Source: JBPOFY01 sp049889815 (GTDB lineage Bacteria > Verrucomicrobiota > Verrucomicrobiia > Opitutales > Coraliomargaritaceae). From it: a DNA stretch of 64,000 bases. The position numbers and the translations under genes are program-made. Of this stretch, positions 63,875 to 64,000 are shown piece by piece; the first letter of the stretch is position 1, and each line of letters opens with the position of its first letter. The stretch covers positions 1 to 64,000 of the forward strand of contig JBMHCR010000006.1 in the NCBI GenBank assembly GCA_049889815.1, written 5' to 3'. The notes beneath the pieces were generated by a model. That model was given only the letters and a program-made list of their open reading frames with translations, was not told the origin of the DNA and did not search any database.

Positions 63875-64000
63875 CTAGGCGTTGAACTTGGGAGTCAAGT
63901 AAGTCGCGCAGCTGGCGAGCGATGCGAGTTGTGGGTAGTCATCTTCCGGGACCTCGATGCCGTGCTGCTTGCGAAGCTCCATGACGATGTCGAGGAAGTC
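63875..64000 (-). CDS. Acyl carrier protein (partial, C-terminal 41 residues)
   Basis: The last 41 residues before the stop at 63875-63877 read DFLDIVMELRKQHGIEVPE, then DDYPQLASLASCATYL. This is the C-terminal helix III/IV pattern of a phosphopantetheine-binding acyl carrier protein. The Ser attachment site lies beyond the window. The sequence differs from a housekeeping AcpP, so a specialised carrier is likely. The gene is cut by the window edge. Confidence 0.75.
   Translation of the reverse strand, partial: DFLDIVMELRKQHGIEVPEDDYPQLASLASCATYLTPKFNA

Overview
The window looks like a core chromosomal segment of a marine member of the Verrucomicrobiota, most likely class Opitutae (Puniceicoccales/Coraliomargarita-like). 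This is inferred from the gene content: PEGA, FecR-type and DUF5069 proteins, a Gld-type ABC operon, a TGS-less ThrRS, and lysine 2,3-aminomutase in a Gram-negative background with an outer-membrane porin, a TonB receptor and KdsB. No rRNA, tRNA or CRISPR array was seen.

Layout. 1-12.5 kb: a porin, haem genes (hemA, a CcsA/HemX-like gene, hemH and, further on, hemB), an HNH nuclease, yhbY-thrS, an SMP-30 lactonase, cysS and a CNNM/CBS transporter. 12.7-21.4 kb: a PEGA lipoprotein, gcvH, speA, rmuC, a ZnuD-like zinc receptor with a small Cys/His-rich partner, DUF5069 and a sigma-70 factor. 21.5-25.3 kb: trpE, purK-purE and a decayed glpD remnant. 25.3-36.5 kb: DUF2237, a PIG-L deacetylase, lemA with a membrane partner, rapA, kamA, an ArsR regulator, carA and DUF1853. 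36.5-40 kb: a second gene remnant and two overlapping Kef-type antiporters.

40.08-43.09 kb is the most notable region: a complete chromosomal integron. A divergent integron integrase (intI, plus strand) with a long N-terminal extension faces three AT-richer cassettes on the minus strand. Each cassette ends in a foldable attC site. The heptamer at the start of each cassette is the complement of the R'' box of its own attC (exact for two cassettes, 6/7 for the third). Three of the four cassette proteins are small membrane proteins; the other is a soluble family I associate with gene cassettes.

43.1-51 kb: nrdR and a small partner gene, a Phd/RelE-type toxin-antitoxin pair, trpG-trpB, kdsB, a rhodanese, a FecR-like protein and an O-antigen-ligase/TPR membrane protein. 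51.2-59.1 kb: a five-gene operon of Gld-type ABC ATPase, permease and GldG-like auxiliary protein, followed by a DUF4340 protein and an AsmA-like protein. 59.5-64 kb: lysS, a HIT hydrolase, a CrtI-like FAD oxidoreductase, a FitAB/VapBC-like toxin-antitoxin pair, and the C-terminus of an acyl carrier protein running off the window. The FAD enzyme and the ACP suggest the edge of a polyene/ladderane-like lipid cluster, with the toxin-antitoxin pair lodged inside it.
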